This document shows positions 48,454 through 57,513 of a DNA stretch of 64,000 nucleotides, in pieces (within the stretch, counting starts at the first letter, position 1; each line of letters opens with the position of its first letter). Source of the DNA: Lichenibacterium minor (GTDB taxonomy: Bacteria; Pseudomonadota; Alphaproteobacteria; Rhizobiales; Beijerinckiaceae); contig NZ_QYBB01000023.1 in assembly GCF_004137685.1 (NCBI RefSeq), positions 23,269 through 87,268 of the forward strand, given 5' to 3'. Both the position numbers and the translations under genes were made by a program. Below the pieces are notes generated by a model. It saw nothing but the letters and a program-made list of their open reading frames with translations. It ran no database searches and was not told the origin of the DNA.

Positions 48454-51400
48454 TCACGAGCACCCGGTGGTCGCCCCGCAGGTCTCGCACTTCAGGCAGG
48501 TGCCGTTGCGCACCATGGTGAAGTTGGCACATTCCGGGCAGGCTTCGCCGACGTAGCCCTTCATGCGGGCTTCCGCCTTCTTGTCCGCCACCGCGGCCTT
48601 GGCGGCGGCGAAGCCCTGCGGCTCGCTCCAGGCCAGCGCCGTCAGCTCGCCCGCCACGCCCTGCTCGGCGTCGCGTTTCAGCGCCGTGGCGCCCTCGACG
48701 CCGTAGCCCTTGACCGGGACGGCGCCGGAGCGCGGCTCCGCCGCCGGGCCGGTCCGCCCGCCGCCGACCAGCATGAAGTTGGTCGGCTTGGAGCGCACCA
48801 GACCCTTCGACACCGGGCTCGCCACCGGGGCCGAGCGCCCCTCGCCGCCGCCCGAGCGCCCTTCGGACTCGCCGGACCCCAGCACGTCGAAGCCGATGTC
48901 GGCGGGCACCACGTGGGCGAGGTCCGTCCGGTCGAGGTAGGACACGGCGAGTTCGCGGAACACGTAGTCGAGAATCGAGGTCGCGTTCTTGATGGCGTCG
49001 TTGCCCTGCACCGGGCCGTGCGGCTCGAAGCGGGTGAAGGTGAAGGCGTCCACGTATTCGTCGAGCGGCACGCCGTACTGGAGCCCCAGCGAGATCGCGA
49101 TGGCGAAGTTGTTCATCAGCGAGCGGAAGGCGGCGCCCTCCTTGTGCATGTCGACGAAGATCTCGCCGAGGCGCCCGTCCGGGTATTCGCCGGTGCGCAG
49201 GTACACCTTGTGGCCGCCGACGGTGGCCTTCTGGGTGTAGCCCTTGCGGCGGGACGGCAGCTTTTCGCGTTCGCGGTCGCGCTCGACGCGCTCCACCACG
49301 CGTTCGACGATCCGCTCCGCCACCTCGGCGGCGCGGGCCGGCATCGAGGCCGCCAGCAGCTCCTCGACGGCGTCCTCCTCGTCCTCGTCGGCGATGAGCT
49401 GCGAGTTCAGCGGCTGCGACAGCTTGGAGCCGTCGCGGTACAGCGCGTTGGCCTTGAGGCCCAGGCGCCAGGACTGCATGTAGGCGCCCTTGCACTCCTC
49501 GACGGTGGCGTCGTTGGGCATGTTGATGGTCTTGGAGATCGCGCCCGAGATGAAGGGCTGCGACGCCGCCATCATGCGGATGTGGCTTTCCACCGACAGG
49601 TAGCGCTTGCCGGTGCGGCCGCACGGGTTGGCGCAGTCGAAGACCGCGTAATGCTCGCGCTTCAGGTGCGGCGCGCCTTCCAGCGTCATCGCCCCGCAGA
49701 CGTGGATGTTGGCGGCCTCGATGTCGGCCTTGGTGAAGCCGAGGAAGGGCAGCAGCTCGAAGGCCGGATCGTCCAGCCGATCGGCCGGCACCTTCAGGGC
49801 CTCGACCAGGAAGTCGGAGCCGAGCGTCCACTTGTTGAAGGCGAACTTGATGTCGAAGGCCGAGGCCAGCGCCTTGTCGAGGGCGTCGAGCTTCTCGTCG
49901 GTGAAGCCGCGGGCGCGCAGGGCGGCGGTGGTGACGCCCGGCGCCTGGCGCAGGTTGCCGTGGCCGATCGCGTAGACCTCGATCTCGGCGATGTCGGCTT
50001 CGCGGTAGCCGAGGGCGCGCAGCGCTTCCGGCACGGCGCGGTTCACCACCTTGAAGTAGCCGCCGCCGGCCAGCTTCTTGAACTTCACCAGCGCGAAGTC
50101 GGGCTCGATCCCGGTGGTGTCGCAGTCCATCACGAGGCCGATCGTGCCCGTGGGGGCCACCACCGACACCTGGGCGTTGCGGTAGCCGTGCTTCTCGCCG
50201 AGCGCGATCGCGAGGTCCCAGGCGCGGCGCGCCGCGTCCACCATGGCGGGGTCGGGGGTATGCGAGCGGTCGAGCGGCACGGGCGCCACCGACAGGGCCT
50301 CGTACCCGGCGCTCTCGCCGTAGGCGGCGCGACGGTGATTGCGCATCACCCGCAGCATGGCGTCGGCGTTGGGCGCGTGGCCCGGGAAGGGCCCGCGCTC
50401 CGACGCGATCTCGGCCGAGGTCGCGTAGCACACGCCGGTCATCAGCGCCGACAGGGCGCCGCAGATGGCGCGGCCCTCGTCGGAATCGTAGGGCAGGCCC
50501 GACGACATCAGGAAGCCGCCGAGGTTGGCGAAGCCGAGGCCCAGCGTCCTGTACCGGTAGGACAGGCGCGCGATCTCCTCCGACGGGAACTGTGCCATCA
50601 GCACGGAGGTTTCGAGCACCAGCGTCCACAGCCGCACGGCATGCTCGTAGGAGGCGACGTCGAGCTTGCCGGCGCCCTCGCCCTTGAACTGCAGCAGGTT
50701 CAGCGACGCGAGGTTGCAGGCCGTGTCGTCGAGGAACATGTATTCCGAGCACGGGTTCGACGCCCGGATCGGGCCCGACGCCGGGCAGGTGTGCCAATCG
50801 TTGATGGTGGTGTGGAACTGCAGGCCGGGATCGGCCGAGGCCCAGGCGGCGTAGCCGATCTTGTCCCACAGGGCGCGGGCCTGCAGGGTCTTGGCCACCT
50901 TGCCGTCCGTGCGGCGCACGAGGTCCCAGGAGCCGTCCGCCTCGACGGCGTGCAGGAAGGCGTCCGTGACGCGCACGGAATTGTTGGAGTTCTGGCCCGC
51001 CACGGTCAGGTAGGCGTCCGAATCCCAGTCGGTGGTGAACTCGTCGAAGTCGACGCTCGTGTGGCCCTGCTTGGCGAGCTGCAGGACGCGCTTGATCATG
51101 TTGTCGGAAACCAGCGCCCGCCGGGCAGCCTTGATCTCGCGCTTCAGCGCCGGGTTCTTCTCCGGGGTGAAGCAGTCGTCGCCCGACCCTTCGCAGTTCA
51201 CGCAGGCGCGCATCACCGCCTTCAGGTGGCGGCGCGTCAGCTTGGACCCGGTCACCAGGGCGGCGACCTTCTCCTCCTCCTTCACCTTCCAGTCGATGTA
51301 GGTTTCCACGTCCGGATGGTCGGCGTCGACCACGACCATCTTGGCGGCGCGGCGCGTGGTGCCGCCCGACTTGATGGCGCCGGCGGCGCGGTCGCCGATC

Positions 51401-52176
51401 TTCAGGAAGCTCATCAGGCCGGAGGATTTGCCGCCCCCGCTCAGGCGCTCCTTCTCGCCGCGCAGGCGGGAAAAGTTGGTGCCGGTGCCGGAGCCGTATT
51501 TGAACAGGCGCGCTTCGCGCACCCAAAGGTCCATGATGCCGCCCTCGTTGACGAGGTCGTCGCCCACCGATTGGATGAAGCAGGCGTGCGGCTGCGGGTG
51601 CTCGTAGGCCGAGGTGGAGCGGACGAGCTCGCCCGTGCGGTAGTCGACGTAGGAATGGCCCTGGCCGGGGCCGTCGATGCCGTAGGCCCAATGGAGGCCG
51701 GTGTTGAACCATTGCGGGGAGTTGGGCGCCGCCATCTGCTTCGCCAGCATGAAGCGCAGCTCGTCGTGGAAGCTGTGCGCGTCCTCCTCCGCGGTGAAGT
51801 AGCCGCCCTTCCAGGCCCAGTAGGTCCAGGTCCCGACGAGGCGGTCGAACACCTGCTTGGCGGAGGTTTCGGGGCCGAAGCGCTCGCCCTCGGGCAGAGC
51901 GGCCATCGCGGCGGCGTCGGGCACCGAGCGCCACAGGAACGACGGCACGTCGTTCTCCTCGACGCGCTTCAGCCGCGCCGGCACGCCGGCCTTGCGGAAG
52001 TACTTCTGGGCCAGCACGTCCGCCGCCACCTGCGACCAGGCCGCGGGCACGTCGAAGTTCTCGAGCGCGAACACCACCGAGCCGTCCGGGTTGCGGATCT
52101 CGCTGCGGGCCGAGCGGAAGGGGATCTCCGCGTAGGGGAGGCCCACGGCCTGGGTGTAGCGACGCTCGATACGCAT
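48454..52176 (-). CDS. nrdJ: Vitamin B12-dependent (class II) ribonucleotide reductase
   Basis: 1240 residues, the length usual for NrdJ of alphaproteobacteria. It reduces ribonucleotides to deoxyribonucleotides using adenosylcobalamin, independent of oxygen. Visible features are ANSPQWFNTGLHWAYGIDG, GSGTGTNFSRLRGEKE, the GGTTRRAAKMVVVDADHPD motif, the substrate-site cysteines around HTCPASGPIRASNPCSEYMF, NLASLNLL, APTGTIGLVMDCDTTGIEP, NIHVCGAMTLEGAPHLKREH, and a C-terminal Cys cluster with CPECANF and CLKCETCGATTGCS that handles re-reduction or zinc. It stands alone. The intergenic region before it is long and contains inverted repeats and a DnaA-box-like site. Two other very long open frames over this gene are shadows of its codon bias. 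Confidence 0.96.
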   Translation of the reverse strand: MRIERRYTQAVGLPYAEIPFRSARSEIRNPDGSVVFALENFDVPAAWSQVAADVLAQKYFRKAGVPARLKRVEENDVPSFLWRSVPDAAAMAALPEGERFGPETSAKQVFDRLVGTWTYWAWKGGYFTAEEDAHSFHDELRFMLAKQMAAPNSPQWFNTGLHWAYGIDGPGQGHSYVDYRTGELVRSTSAYEHPQPHACFIQSVGDDLVNEGGIMDLWVREARLFKYGSGTGTNFSRLRGEKERLSGGGKSSGLMSFLKIGDRAAGAIKSGGTTRRAAKMVVVDADHPDVETYIDWKVKEEEKVAALVTGSKLTRRHLKAVMRACVNCEGSGDDCFTPEKNPALKREIKAARRALVSDNMIKRVLQLAKQGHTSVDFDEFTTDWDSDAYLTVAGQNSNNSVRVTDAFLHAVEADGSWDLVRRTDGKVAKTLQARALWDKIGYAAWASADPGLQFHTTINDWHTCPASGPIRASNPCSEYMFLDDTACNLASLNLLQFKGEGAGKLDVASYEHAVRLWTLVLETSVLMAQFPSEEIARLSYRYRTLGLGFANLGGFLMSSGLPYDSDEGRAICGALSALMTGVCYATSAEIASERGPFPGHAPNADAMLRVMRNHRRAAYGESAGYEALSVAPVPLDRSHTPDPAMVDAARRAWDLAIALGEKHGYRNAQVSVVAPTGTIGLVMDCDTTGIEPDFALVKFKKLAGGGYFKVVNRAVPEALRALGYREADIAEIEVYAIGHGNLRQAPGVTTAALRARGFTDEKLDALDKALASAFDIKFAFNKWTLGSDFLVEALKVPADRLDDPAFELLPFLGFTKADIEAANIHVCGAMTLEGAPHLKREHYAVFDCANPCGRTGKRYLSVESHIRMMAASQPFISGAISKTINMPNDATVEECKGAYMQSWRLGLKANALYRDGSKLSQPLNSQLIADEDEEDAVEELLAASMPARAAEVAERIVERVVERVERDREREKLPSRRKGYTQKATVGGHKVYLRTGEYPDGRLGEIFVDMHKEGAAFRSLMNNFAIAISLGLQYGVPLDEYVDAFTFTRFEPHGPVQGNDAIKNATSILDYVFRELAVSYLDRTDLAHVVPADIGFDVLGSGESEGRSGGGEGRSAPVASPVSKGLVRSKPTNFMLVGGGRTGPAAEPRSGAVPVKGYGVEGATALKRDAEQGVAGELTALAWSEPQGFAAAKAAVADKKAEARMKGYVGEACPECANFTMVRNGTCLKCETCGATTGCS

Positions 52177-52327
52177 AGGACGGCATCCCGTGTCTGGCCG
52201 ACGGCGCTCGCACGTGCCGGCTCATAGGCTTCTTCTACCCCGTCGCCGAGGCCTGGACCAATCGGGGCGTCCGCCGCTCGCACGACGCAGCTCCCGGCCC
52301 GTCGACCCGTCCCGACGAGTCGCGAAC

Positions 52328-52356
52328 CGGTCGACGATGAATATAGGTGTCGACCG
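52328..52356. repeat. Inverted repeat upstream of nrdJ
   Basis: CGGTCGAC at 52328-52335 pairs with GTCGACCG at 52349-52356 across 13 AT-rich bases. The geometry, two dyad arms one to two helical turns apart, suits a dimeric regulator or a hairpin in the nrdJ leader. Confidence 0.5.
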
Positions 52357-52413
52357 CGGTCTTGCGATCGACGAAACTGCAGGATAGGCCGAGTCTCGTG
52401 CGAGTCGATGTGG

Positions 52414-52430
52414 CGCGATTGCGAATCGCG
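52414..52430. repeat. Short perfect inverted repeat upstream of nrdJ
   Basis: CGCGATT, three bases GCG, AATCGCG. It lies directly beside the DnaA-box-like site at 52433-52441 (TCATCCACA, one mismatch to TTATCCACA), and GATTCGCG recurs just downstream. Function unknown. Confidence 0.45.
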
Positions 52431-52691
52431 AATCATCCACAGGTCGATTCGCGCGCCGCTGTACTGGCGCCGAGACTCGAAAGCCATGCCGTCATGCGTC
52501 GGCGGGACTCTTCGGCGGGTGGTTCCACCCGTCTCAGGCGACTATCGGGCGGGGCCTTTAAAATCGCGTAAACCATGCCGGGGCGCCGGCTCCGCGCGAC
52601 CGCCCGCCGCAGCCTGCGCCACCCCGCGCCTTGCCTCCGGGGCCTTCGCATCCTATGCCGGAGCCCAGCGAACCCGACAGCGAGCAGCCCC

Positions 52692-53135
52692 TTGTCCTAC
52701 CCGGCCCCGCCCGAAGAGCGCATCACCTGGAAGACGCGCTTCCTCCGTTTCGCGACGTGGTGGACCGGTGCGACGATCAACACCCGCGTTTGGACGAGCC
52801 GCTTCGGCGAGGTGGTCGGCTACGACGAGTTCGGCAACACCTATTACCGCACCATCGGCGGCAAGATCGATCCGGCCCTCGGCTTCGAACGCCGCTGGGT
52901 GATCTACCGCGGCGAAAGCGAGGGCTCGGCGACGCCGCCCGGCTGGTACGGGTGGCTCCACCACCAGACCGACGAGCCCCCCACCGCGTCGACCTACGTG
53001 CCCCGCGCGTGGGAGAAGCCCTACCTCCCCAACATGACCGGCACGCCCGCCGCCTATCGGCCGCCGGGCTCGCTGCTGAAGGACGGCACGCGCCCCCGCA
53101 CCGGCGGCGACTACGACGCCTGGACCCCGGGCTAG
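52692..53135 (+). CDS. NDUFA12-family NADH:ubiquinone oxidoreductase accessory subunit
   Basis: About 147 residues if a TTG at 52692 is the start. The conserved core is RFATWWTGATINTRVWTSRFG, VGYDEFGNTYYRT, RRWVIYRGESEGSATPPGWYGWLHHQTDEPP and WEKPYLPNMTGTPAAYRPPGS, the complete alphaproteobacterial homologue of mitochondrial B17.2/NDUFA12, a peripheral-arm subunit of complex I. An in-frame ATG at 52575 would add 39 arginine-rich residues unlike the family, so it is doubtful. Upstream of the TTG no clear ribosome site is visible, so the start stays open. It precedes the DUF2155 gene, the order found in many Rhizobiales. Confidence 0.87.
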   Translation: MSYPAPPEERITWKTRFLRFATWWTGATINTRVWTSRFGEVVGYDEFGNTYYRTIGGKIDPALGFERRWVIYRGESEGSATPPGWYGWLHHQTDEPPTASTYVPRAWEKPYLPNMTGTPAAYRPPGSLLKDGTRPRTGGDYDAWTPG

Positions 53136-53242
53136 TCCGGCATCCGGCCGGGCCGACACGGGAGCCCTCGTTTCGCCGCAACGGCGGGCGACATGGGCGA
53201 AACGTCGCGTCCTCGCGGCACCATCGAAGGCGGGCGAGCACC

Positions 53243-53926
53243 TTGGCGGCTTCACGGATCATCTCCCTCGGGGCCGCAGTGGCGCTGGCATCCCTGGCCG
53301 CCGCCGCCGCCGCCCCGGCCCGGGCCGACAAGATCAAGAACGGTACGGCCGTGTTCTCCGGCCTCGACAAGATCACCGGCCGGATCATCTCCTTCAAGGC
53401 CACCATGGGCGAGACCGTGCAGTTCGGTTCGCTGCAGGTCACGGCGCGGGCCTGCTACACCCGCCCCGCCAAGGAAGCGCCGCTGACCGACACCTTCGTC
53501 GAGATCGACGAGGTGTCGACGACCCACGAATTGAAGCGCATCTTTTCGGGCTGGATGTTCGCCGCGAGCCCCGGGCTGCACGGGCTCGAACATCCCATCT
53601 ACGACATCTGGCTGACCAACTGCGAGCAGCCGGGCGACACGGTCGTCGATGCGCCGCAGACGGCCGACGCCGAGGGAGCCGCGGCCGCGACCGCTCCGGC
53701 CGACCCCGGCGCGACCCCGGCCGGCGCCACGCCGGCGCCCACGCCGCCGCCGGTGGCCGAGGCTCCGAAGCCGAGGCCGAAGCGCGTCGCCCGGCCGGCG
53801 CCGCGCCCGGATCCCGACGCCGTCGCGGTGCAGCGCCAGGAGCCGCGCCAGCGCTTCTTCCCGACCAGCCAATATCCAACCGATCTCCCGTCCCGCGATC
53901 CCGCCGGCGGCAACGGCGGGAACTGA
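53243..53926 (+). CDS. DUF2155 domain-containing secreted protein
   Basis: 227 residues from a TTG start, giving MAASRIISLGAAVALASLAA...ARA as a Sec signal peptide. The DUF2155 domain (about 28-120) contains FSGLDKITGRIISFKATMGETVQFGSL, ACYTRPAKEAP, FVEIDE, IFSGWMFAASPGLHGLEHPIYDIWLTNC, with two cysteines likely disulfide-bonded. A Pro/Ala-rich tail (about 125-227) follows. Function unknown; the family is restricted largely to alphaproteobacteria and nearly always sits beside NDUFA12 and aat, as here. No ATG or GTG is available before the signal peptide, so TTG is inferred. Confidence 0.85.
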   Translation: MAASRIISLGAAVALASLAAAAAAPARADKIKNGTAVFSGLDKITGRIISFKATMGETVQFGSLQVTARACYTRPAKEAPLTDTFVEIDEVSTTHELKRIFSGWMFAASPGLHGLEHPIYDIWLTNCEQPGDTVVDAPQTADAEGAAAATAPADPGATPAGATPAPTPPPVAEAPKPRPKRVARPAPRPDPDAVAVQRQEPRQRFFPTSQYPTDLPSRDPAGGNGGN

Positions 53927-54154
53927 TACCGGCCGCGGCCGTCCCGCGGGGGAAGGTCCCATTCGCCAAGCCCGTCGAAGGACGCCACGGGCGCCCGGCG
54001 CTCGACTCGGGAGTGGAAGGGGAGGCGGATCCGGTCGGGCCGCTGCCGGTATCGGCGCCCATCGGCGGCGGACGACCCCGACCGCCGGCAAGCGCGAAGG
54101 CGCCGCCGCTCGTGCGACGCGACGGGCATGCGTCGGCATGTCCGTCGCCCGATC

Positions 54155-54826
54155 TCAATCCCGGGCGTCCAGCATCTTCAGCACCGCGGCGCCGGGCAGG
54201 GGCGTTTTGGCCCAGGCCTCGCTTCGCCCCGGGCGGCGCACCGCTTCGGCGAGCCGCTTCTTGTAGCGGGCGCGGGGCACCTCGACGGCGCCCAGCGTGG
54301 CGAGATGCGGCGTGACGAACTGCGTGTCGAGCAGGTGATAGCCGCTGTCGCGCAGCCGCGCCGCCAGGTGGAGGAGGCACACCTTCGACGCGTCGGTGCT
54401 GCGGTGGAACATGGATTCGCCGAAGAAGGCGCCGCCGAGCGCCACCCCGTAGAGACCGCCCACCAGGGCGTCGCCCTCGTAGGCCTCGACCGTGTGGGCG
54501 TGGCCCATGTCGAACAGGCGGCGGTACAGGGTGCGGATCTGCCCGTTGATCCAGGTGTCGGGCCGGTCGTCCGTGGCCTCGGCGCAGGCGGCGATCACGG
54601 CGTCGAAGTCGCGGTCGACCGCCACGGCGAAGCGGTCGCGGCGCACCGTCTTGGCGAGCGACTTCGACACCACCATGCCGTCGAGTGGGAAGATGCCGCG
54701 GAATTCGGGGTCGAGCCAGAACAGCGACGGATCGTCGGCCCCCTCCGCCATGGGGAACAGCCCGAGGGAATAGGCGCGCAGCAGGATCTGCGGCGTGATG
54801 GTCGGGGTCGGTCGCTGGGGTCCCAT
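54155..54826 (-). CDS. aat: Leucyl/phenylalanyl-tRNA--protein transferase
   Basis: 223 residues. It adds Leu or Phe from aminoacyl-tRNA to N-terminal Arg/Lys of proteins, marking them for ClpS/ClpAP degradation (N-end rule). Motifs are LLRAYSLGLFPMAEG, LFWLDPEFRGIFPLDG, AVDRDFDAVIAACAE, WINGQIRTLYRRLFDMGHAHTVEAYEGDALVGGLYG (split), GGAFFGESMFHRSTDASKVCLLHL and LDTQFVTPHLATLGAVEVPR. The ATG at 54826 matches the family start (a longer frame to 54892 is not conserved). It is convergent with the DUF2155 gene here, 228 bases away. Confidence 0.95.
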   Translation of the reverse strand: MGPQRPTPTITPQILLRAYSLGLFPMAEGADDPSLFWLDPEFRGIFPLDGMVVSKSLAKTVRRDRFAVAVDRDFDAVIAACAEATDDRPDTWINGQIRTLYRRLFDMGHAHTVEAYEGDALVGGLYGVALGGAFFGESMFHRSTDASKVCLLHLAARLRDSGYHLLDTQFVTPHLATLGAVEVPRARYKKRLAEAVRRPGRSEAWAKTPLPGAAVLKMLDARD

Positions 54827-54980
54827 GGTCCGAAGGTGGCGCGCCCCGCCGCCCCGGGCAAGCGCATCCCGCGCCCCGCTCCCGCCCGGCACCTGTGGAT
54901 ATCTCCGGCTCGCGCCTGGGCGCCCTCCGAAACCGTCGTGGACGTGCCGTCCGCCGAGCAGGCCGTGCGTCAGACGAGGC

Positions 54981-55184
54981 TCATTGCGGCAGGGTCAGGC
55001 CCACGGCCGCCGCGGCGGCCTTCACCAGCGGGACCTCGATCAGCACGGCGGCGGCCCACAGGAGAGCGGTGACCTGGGCGAGGGCGTTGCCCGCGCCGCG
55101 GCGCCCCTCCGCCGGCGGCTCGGGGTCGACGGCGCGGGAAAACAGGGCCGGCACGGTGGCGGGGTGCCGAAGCAGGACGGACAT
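54981..55184 (-). CDS. Small membrane protein, unknown function
   Basis: 67 residues. The ATG is six bases after AGAGGAG, a strong ribosome site that supports translation. The C-terminal half is hydrophobic (ALAQVTALLWAAAVLIEVPLVKAAAAAVGL) and could form one or two membrane helices; the first half is Arg/Pro/Glu-rich. I do not recognise a family. It lies between aat and guaA, divergent from guaA. It could also be a non-functional frame, given the high GC. Confidence 0.5.
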   Translation of the reverse strand: MSVLLRHPATVPALFSRAVDPEPPAEGRRGAGNALAQVTALLWAAAVLIEVPLVKAAAAAVGLTLPQ

Positions 55185-55430
55185 GGCGAACTCCTCTGCG
55201 CCGACGCTACGCCGCCCCGCCTTGCCGCAGGGTCAAAGCGCTCAGGAAAGATGTGTTGATCTCCGTTCACCTTGACCGCCTCCGGCCCGGCGGCGGGCGA
55301 GGGCTCGATTGCCGGGGGCTTCGCGTCTCGTGTAAGCGTCGGGCACGAACAGCCGACCGTCCGCGCGCATGCCCGCCCTCGGAAGGTGCGCCGCAGGACG
55401 TCCCCGGACGGGGCCGAGATGGGACCGAGC

Positions 55431-57035
55431 ATGACCGACCGAACCGCGACGGGCGCCCCGGGGGCGCCGGCTTCCCCCGAGGCGTCGACGCACGACAAGG
55501 TGCTGATCGTCGATTTCGGCTCACAGGTGACGCAGCTCATCGCGCGGCGCGTGCGCGAAGCCGGCGTGTATTGCGAGATCGTGCCCTTCGACAAGGCCGA
55601 GGCGGCGCTCGGCGCCCTCGCCCCGAAGGCCGTCATCCTGTCCGGCGGGCCGGCCTCGATCCCCGACGAGGGCAGCCCCAGGGCGGCGCCGGCGATCTTC
55701 GCGTCGCGGCTCCCCGTGCTCGGCATCTGCTACGGCCAGCAGGCCATGGCGCATGCGCTCGGCGGCACCGTGGAGGGCGGCCACCACCGCGAGTTCGGGC
55801 GCGCCGACGTCGAAGTGTCGGCGCGGAGCCCCCTGACCGACGGCCTGTGGGAGCCCGGCGCCCGCCACCCCGTGTGGATGAGCCACGGGGACCGCATCAC
55901 GGTGCTGCCCGACGGCTTCCACGTCGTGGCGTCGAGCGAGAACGCCCCCTATGCCGTGATCGCCGACGAGGCGCGGCACTATTACGGCCTGATGTTCCAC
56001 CCCGAGGTCGTCCACACGCCGGACGGCGCGCGGCTGATCGAGAACTTCCTGTTCCGCATCGCCGGCGTGAAGGCGGACTGGACCATGGCGGCCTTCCGCG
56101 AGGAGGCGATCGCCCGCATCCGCGAACAGGTGGGCTCGTCGCGCGTGGTCTGCGGCCTGTCGGGCGGCGTCGATTCGGCGGTGGCGGCCGTGCTGATCCA
56201 CGAAGCGATCGGCGACCAGCTCACCTGCGTGTTCGTCGACCACGGCCTGCTGCGCGCGGGAGAGGCCGCGGAGGTCGTCGGCCTGTTCCGCGACCATTAC
56301 AACATTCCCCTGGTCCACGCCGACGTGTCGGACATGTTCCTCGGCCACCTCGCGGGGGTCACCGACCCCGAGCGGAAGCGCAAGATCATCGGTGGGCTGT
56401 TCATCGACGTCTTCGACGCGGAAGCGAAGAAGCTCGGCGGCGCCGACTTCCTCGCCCAGGGCACACTGTACCCGGACGTGATCGAGAGCGTGTCGGCCAC
56501 CGGCGGCCCGGCCGTGACGATCAAGTCGCACCACAACGTCGGTGGCCTGCCCGAGCGGATGAACATGAAGCTCGTCGAGCCACTGCGCGCGCTGTTCAAG
56601 GACGAGGTGCGGGTGCTCGGCCGCACGCTGGGGCTGCCGCCCGCCTTCGTCGGCCGCCACCCGTTCCCGGGTCCCGGCCTCGCCATCCGCTGCCCCGGCG
56701 AGGTGACGCGGGACAAGCTCGACATCCTGCGCCAGGCGGACAGCATCTACCTCGACGAGATCCGCCGCGCCGGCCTCTACGACGTCATCTGGCAGGCCTT
56801 CGCGGTGCTGCTGCCCGTGCGGACCGTCGGCGTGATGGGCGACGGGCGCACCTACGACCAGGTGTGCGCCCTTCGCGCCGTGACGTCGACGGACGGCATG
56901 ACGGCGGACTTCTTCCCCTTCGACATGAACTTCCTCGGCCGCGCCGCGACGCGCATCATCAACGAGGTGCGCGGCATCAACCGCGTCGTCTACGACGTGA
57001 CCTCGAAGCCGCCGGGCACGATCGAATGGGAATGA
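55431..57035 (+). CDS. guaA: GMP synthase (glutamine-hydrolysing)
   Basis: 534 residues. It converts XMP to GMP using glutamine and ATP. N-terminal class I amidotransferase (about 24-215): VLIVDFGSQVTQLIARRVRE, LSGGPASIP, nucleophile Cys in LGICYGQQAMAH, and His/Glu in LMFHPEVVHT. ATP pyrophosphatase domain (about 225-410): CGLSGGVDSAVAAVL P-loop and LTCVFVDHGLLR. C-terminal dimerisation domain: FPGPGLAIRCPGEVT, VGVMGDGRTYDQVCALRAV and SKPPGTIEWE. The N-terminus before KVLIVDFG is a 20-residue Ala/Pro extension; ATG at 55431 is preferred, with 55419 also possible. Confidence 0.96.
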   Translation: MTDRTATGAPGAPASPEASTHDKVLIVDFGSQVTQLIARRVREAGVYCEIVPFDKAEAALGALAPKAVILSGGPASIPDEGSPRAAPAIFASRLPVLGICYGQQAMAHALGGTVEGGHHREFGRADVEVSARSPLTDGLWEPGARHPVWMSHGDRITVLPDGFHVVASSENAPYAVIADEARHYYGLMFHPEVVHTPDGARLIENFLFRIAGVKADWTMAAFREEAIARIREQVGSSRVVCGLSGGVDSAVAAVLIHEAIGDQLTCVFVDHGLLRAGEAAEVVGLFRDHYNIPLVHADVSDMFLGHLAGVTDPERKRKIIGGLFIDVFDAEAKKLGGADFLAQGTLYPDVIESVSATGGPAVTIKSHHNVGGLPERMNMKLVEPLRALFKDEVRVLGRTLGLPPAFVGRHPFPGPGLAIRCPGEVTRDKLDILRQADSIYLDEIRRAGLYDVIWQAFAVLLPVRTVGVMGDGRTYDQVCALRAVTSTDGMTADFFPFDMNFLGRAATRIINEVRGINRVVYDVTSKPPGTIEWE

Positions 57036-57176
57036 CGCCGGCCGTGCGGGCATCCCGGCGCCGCGCCGGGCCGGAACGGCGGAGTTCGGCGGCATGTCCC
57101 GCGACGGGGCGCGAGACCGTCGCAACCCGGGGCGGTCCCGGGCGTTGAGCGGACGTCCGACACTTTGGAGGTTCGC

Positions 57177-57428
57177 ATGCGTGGGATCATGACCGCTGCC
57201 GTTCTGGCCGTTTCCGTCTTCGCCGCTTCGGGCGCCGCCCAGGCACGCGGCTGCATCACCGGGGCCATCGTCGGCGGGATCGCCGGCCACGCCGTCCACC
57301 ACGGCATCGCCGGCGCCGCCGCCGGCTGCGCGGCCGGCTCCGGCGCGTCCCACTATTACCGCACCCACAAGAGCCGTGCCGCCCTGCAGCGCAGCCAGCA
57401 GCAGATGACGCCCAGCGTCGCCCAGTGA
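57177..57428 (+). CDS. Small secreted glycine-rich protein
   Basis: 83 residues. A Sec signal peptide (MRGIMTAAVLAVSVFAASGA, cleavage near AQA) is followed by GCITGAIVGGIAGHAVHHGIAGAAAGCAAGSGASHYY, an alternating Gly/Ala glycine-zipper-like hydrophobic segment with two Cys, then a basic/glutamine-rich tail. GGAGG lies five bases before the ATG. Such proteins are common but uncharacterised in alphaproteobacteria; membrane or cell-envelope association is likely. A GTG-type or ATG start at 57165 is also in frame. Confidence 0.7.
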   Translation: MRGIMTAAVLAVSVFAASGAAQARGCITGAIVGGIAGHAVHHGIAGAAAGCAAGSGASHYYRTHKSRAALQRSQQQMTPSVAQ

Positions 57429-57513
57429 GGTGATCTCCGGGCGGGCGGGCATCGCCACCCGCCAGGATAAACGTCCGGCCGCGCCGTGCAGGTGCGGCCG
57501 TTCGGGGCGGGGT

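Larger units (their letters stand above)
52177..52691. other. Long regulatory region between nrdJ and the NDUFA12 gene
   Basis: About 515 bases with lower GC than its surroundings and no credible gene. It must contain the divergent promoters of nrdJ and the NDUFA12-like gene. Three elements stand out: an 8-bp inverted repeat at 52328-52356, a 7-bp inverted repeat at 52414-52430 and a near-DnaA box at 52433-52441. No cobalamin riboswitch consensus was recognised. Confidence 0.55.

Noticed and set aside
47905..52227. A 1440-codon open frame on the plus strand and a 1317-codon second frame on the minus strand across nrdJ
   Set aside because: Both are shadows of the strongly GC3-biased nrdJ codons. 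The translations are Arg/Gly/Ala-rich, have no family resemblance and no ribosome site.
53599..54380. Minus-strand frames antisense to DUF2155 and aat region
   Set aside because: Low-complexity Arg/Ala/Pro translations that run through the real genes on the other strand.
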